The translations under genes were made by a program, and so were the position numbers. Positions 56,561 through 60,000 of a DNA stretch of 60,000 nucleotides are shown piece by piece. The notes under the pieces were generated by a model. It saw only the letters and a program-made list of their open reading frames with translations. It made no database searches and was not told the DNA's origin. Origin of the DNA: Tubiluchus corallicola (Eukaryota > Priapulida > Priapulimorpha > Priapulimorphida > Tubiluchidae); assembly GCA_030141605.1 (NCBI GenBank), contig JAQGDQ010000022.1:560001-620000 (forward strand), given 5' to 3'. Positions within the stretch are counted from its first letter, which is position 1. Each line of letters begins with the position of its first letter.

Positions 56561-58360
56561 CATTGAATGTCTTTCACTTTGTAGTAAATGTTTCTATCAA
56601 GGCTTACTGTGTTAAAACGTATTTGTAAATACTCAGAATCTGATGCTATTGATAATTATGAACAAGTTATCGACGTGTATCGAGTACTTATGTCGAAAAG
56701 TGTGTATAATCAATCGCAAGTAGTCCGATTTCAGTATGTATCTTACTAGAAACAAAATCAGTTGAAAGCTTAGCTAATTGAAGATATTTGCCAGCTGTCA
56801 TGTTATAAGAGGATCAAGCTAGTTTTTTAGCTCACAGGTTCATATGACTTTAGTCCTAGAGCAATTTTGTTTGCTCCACTATTTAGTATTTATGAGTTCA
56901 TGACTTTACCTTGTAGTATTAACATATTTATAATTAAGAGTAGATAATAGTGCAGAGTGTAAAGCATTAAGCATTCAAGTACAGTGTAGTAGGAACTTTG
57001 CTCAATATACATGTAATATGACTGTGTTGTAAGACAAGATAACATGTTTATTTCTAATACCCATACTTTACATTTTTACAAAATGATCTGCGTAATTCAA
57101 TTTAGACCAAGTATCTTTTTTTATGATGACAGGAGTTGTAAGTTCTTTGTAGCTTGATGTTAGAGTCAACTCTTGTACGTTGGTAGCATATTGGCCAGTG
57201 AATTACTAATTTAAGAATCTTGATATTGCTTTTTATATTTTTCAAAACTGCAGAATGACTCTGTTAATGTCATATGTTAATTTCTGCAGTAAAACAAAAT
57301 GTAGCGTAAAACTATTAAAGGAAGGCAGCACCCAATTTCAGATCATAGTTCAAGCGTACTGTTTTTACATTATATAGTCAAATTCGGGGTGATAACATAA
57401 CCCTTTGCTAGGTGGTACAAAAACAAAAGAGTACTAGTAAAGAACAATTTGCAGAAATAATTTATGAAATGTTAGCGAATTTATCATGCCTTCAAAATTT
57501 GTGTGGAGTCCTTTTATGTCTTGCGCAGCCTGCAGTCTTGAAGGGTGTGATTGGAGTTTCCGCCAACACATCTTGCAAATGTTTCACAAGCTTATATGTT
57601 GAGTACTAGTCAATGGCATATTTTTTATCTTAGCAGCCACTCTGACTTTCAAGATAACTCCAATTGTGTTTGGCAGGGTTAAGGACTGGTGAATTTCCAA
57701 ACCATTCAATTCAGCCAAAAAATCCCACTGTTTTAAGGTCACTGCTGCGATCATACCCTTTGAGATGGTGAATTTACCCTTCAGGTTGTGCTAGACGTAC
57801 AAAGCTTTCACACCAAATTTTGAGGGCATGATAGATTTTATGTTGTTTGAGCAATACTTTGATATGATAAAACTGTTCTGTATTGTTACTCTTGTTTTTC
57901 TGCCTCCTTATCTAAAGGTGTACCACCCCGTATGAGAAGCATTTGACACTTATCGTAGGTATTGCGGTGCACCATAAGTTCAAATGAACTACAGTCTAAA
58001 AATCAATTTTTCCTTTAAAGGAACTCGTTGTTTATTAACGACTTGGTGAGACTATCTATGAAATCCACGTGAAGTAACAATTTGTTTCAGTTTTTCTTAT
58101 GTTAATAATTATGATGTGTAGAAATGAACCGAAGGCTAGTTAAATTATGCTGTAAATAAGGTTACCTTATGGTTATTTCTCAGCTTACTTTGTAATCATG
58201 ATCAAATTTTGTTTTTAGTGTGAACTTAATTGTTACCATTTCAAATAATGCAATGTGTTATCATATCATTTTTTAAGTGATTAATGTCATATTGTAATGT
58301 TTCTAACGAAAAGTTGAAAAGTACTATATCACATGAATAAATGCTAGATTGCTTCTACAA
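56561..58360 (+). other. STARD3: STARD3 3' UTR
   Basis: AT-rich sequence from the stop to the AATAAA at 58336-58341. An ATTAAA near 57313 is a possible earlier site. The frame at 57412-57609 (Cys/Leu-rich) shows no family signature. Confidence 0.6.
58336..58341 (+). terminator. Poly(A) signal AATAAA, STARD3
   Basis: Canonical hexamer at the end of the STARD3 3' UTR, about 1.8 kb after the stop. Confidence 0.55.
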
Positions 58361-58385
58361 ATAGTGTTCTCAGATGAACATATTA

Positions 58386-58391
58386 TTTATT
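58386..58391 (-). terminator. Poly(A) signal AATAAA of the minus-strand right-edge gene
   Basis: Read on the minus strand, AATAAA lies about 420 bases past the stop at 58808-58810. Cleavage would fall within a few tens of bases of the STARD3 3' end. Confidence 0.45.
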
Positions 58392-58807
58392 ACCATACAT
58401 CTGTACAGAATAACGTGTGTCATGCACACATTTAAGATTACAATTTCTCTTCGCATTGTACCATTTTGGCACTATGCTGTTTATCACATAACATATCTAC
58501 ATCATATGGAAGATCATTACTCCATTCATAAGTAATGAAAAAACTCTGTGTGGCACTTAAGCCAGCATTGCATTTAAGTGTCAGCTGTTTTGCCAGCACT
58601 GTCCAAGTGGCAATGGGGACTAGAAAACAGGACACACTACTGGTAATAACCTTTGCACAGCAAAAACCAAGAAAATAGTGCTCGAGGTGCTCAAACCAAG
58701 GCTACTCAAAAGCAATTACTTACTCAACTACCCAACAGAGGTTTAAACGGTTTTGCTCTATTCTAGTCAGATGTTCATGTTCATCAGTATCAGTTATAAA
58801 GCAGTGT

Positions 58808-60000
58808 TCACAGATGCTCAACCAGTGTTGGAGTGTGCATATTTTTCCTTTTAGAAGGCTTGGTCTTCTTACTTTTCTTGGAATTTGTACCTTTAAGAGA
58901 CAAAGAGTTGAAAACATTGAAAACTTGAATAATGTTAGTAGATCATTACAGCTTATAACCGCACAAATTTTTCAATGCCTTACAGTGTAAGACAGTTGCT
59001 TTGCAATGTTGCTCTATTCATTTTCCTGAACTCCCGCTTGCCTGGTATTAGAGATTAGACTGGAACCGTGACAGCCAATTATTACTCTAATTTCAACAGA
59101 GAATTTTGGATTACCAATAGTGATTTCATTCACCTAGAAAATTGAGCAATTGGAAAAAGTAATACAGCACAAACAGGGGCACTCTGTCAAATTCCCATCA
59201 ATAAAAATTTCATGTTAACACAACATTTTGGGCTTTTTACAGCAAAAGTAGAGATAAACAATGAACTATGAAAAATTTTGGTTAATAATTTGGTTAGGCA
59301 ATGATGCCACGTAATACACTAGATATTTAACATTGTGTTACCTACTAGCTTGAGAATTTTCCCACTGACATGTTAGCTTGGTAAGATAATAGATTCAGGT
59401 AATACTTCTATCAAAAGAGAACAAGGTTAAATCTACCATAGACTTTTTTGGCAAACTGATGACTCTGCAGTGCTTTATTCTGTTCCTATCATTTCAAATC
59501 TACTCCTCTAAGAAAGTATGAGCATGGAAAGAGTCTCCAACCCAGTTGCAAAGTATAATACATGTATATAAACTAGTTTTCATACTTTAAATATGTGATG
59601 CCGGCCAAATAATTGAACAATTATATGAGTATAAGTTTAGGTCCCTGGAAAAAGCTGAAAAGGAAAATATGCCTGTTTACATACAATATAGCGTAACTTT
59701 AGTTAGAAACAACCCCATAACTTCATTATAATTTTCTGGGAGGCATGCTAGGGGGAGTGTGACAATGCACCCAGTATTTTTGAAATAAGCTTTGATTAAA
59801 ACTCACTCAGTTGCGCATCGCACAAAACCCACTCAGTTGAGCATAGCACAAGTTTGATGGAAAGCAAAGAGTGAAGAACATACTATTAACAGTTGAAGTG
59901 GAATCAGCAGGGCTAGGCTGATTGGAACCCTCCCACTGCAGACTGTCCCTGAGCGACTGACTCTCCACATCATCACACGTGTCAATATCAATGTGTATCT
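58808..60000 (-). CDS. 3' end of an unrecognised gene running off the right edge
   Basis: Two minus-strand exons join in phase. Exon 59884-60000 (continuing beyond the window) reads IHIDIDTCDDVESQSLRDSL, QWEGSNQPSPADSTSTVN and ends at a GTATGT donor in phase 1. Exon 58808-58890, after acceptor CTCTTAAAG, completes a Ser codon and reads TNSKKSKKTKPSKRKNMHTP then TLVEHL and stop TGA (58808-58810). The C-terminus is thus acidic, then Ser/Pro-rich, then strongly basic, like a nuclear protein tail. I do not recognise the family. Other frames in exon 58808-58890 stay open longer (to 58720) but do not join in phase. The intron 58891-59883 contains a 29-bp near-duplicate (59801-59851). Confidence 0.45.
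59801..59851. repeat. Two-copy short tandem repeat
   Basis: ACTCACTCAGTTGCGCATCG at 59801 and ACCCACTCAGTTGAGCATAG at 59827 are near-identical copies (period 26), each followed by CACAA. Confidence 0.75.

Noticed and set aside
58438-58619. Minus-strand 65-codon frame with acceptor TTTTCTAG
   Set aside because: No upstream exon ends in the needed phase. It lies in the likely 3' UTR of the right-edge gene, beyond an in-phase stop at 58808.
59036-59136. Minus-strand open segment VNEITIGNPKFSVEIRVIIG after a good acceptor
   Set aside because: Does not join in phase between exons 59884 and 58890 (gives a stop at once), and its only donor would be GC-type. Left out of the gene model.

Overview
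The window is AT-rich nuclear DNA of an animal, most likely an invertebrate. Genes are split into many short exons with GT-AG introns. Three recognisable proteins are animal orthologues (MEIOC, UBXN4/erasin, STARD3/MLN64), and the transposons are animal-type pogo/Tigger elements with TA target duplications. I cannot fix the phylum from sequence alone. Exon models were built by hand from open frames, splice sites and phase continuity, so splice boundaries are predictions.

Layout, left to right. (1) 1-8317, plus strand: the 3' part of MEIOC, a meiosis factor, ending in its conserved C-terminal domain; the 5' end lies outside the window. (2) 8318-14447: 3' UTR and about 5.5 kb without a convincing gene. 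(3) 14448-26286, minus strand: a complete 13-exon UBXN4 gene (485 aa), convergent with MEIOC. Its introns hold a 0.93-kb deleted pogo-like transposon and a five-unit tandem repeat of about 140 bp. (4) 26287-38505: divergent promoter region, then a gene-poor stretch with a 3.6-kb pogo/Tigger-type element interrupted by a second 2.36-kb one. A TATA box and a first-exon-like frame (27346-27592), plus an exon-like frame at 37224-37299, may be the 5' part of STARD3. (5) 38520-56560, plus strand: STARD3, 446 aa from the internal ATG, with MENTAL membrane domain, phospho-FFAT motif and START lipid-binding domain. Its introns hold a pogo-type MITE, a GC-richer island with an exon-like frame, SINE copies and other repeats. 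(6) 58340-60000: the STARD3 3' end meets, tail to tail, the last two exons of an unrecognised minus-strand gene that runs off the right edge.

The genes are not an operon-like set. MEIOC acts in germ-cell RNA control, UBXN4 in ER-associated degradation and STARD3 in sterol handling at endosome-ER contacts. The best leads are: substitutions at two START pocket positions equivalent to human M307 and D332; a possible alternative STARD3 promoter that would give a START-only protein; a stop-free, frame-preserving 99-nt intron in MEIOC; and two pogo lineages, one nested in the other, with deletion derivatives nearby.
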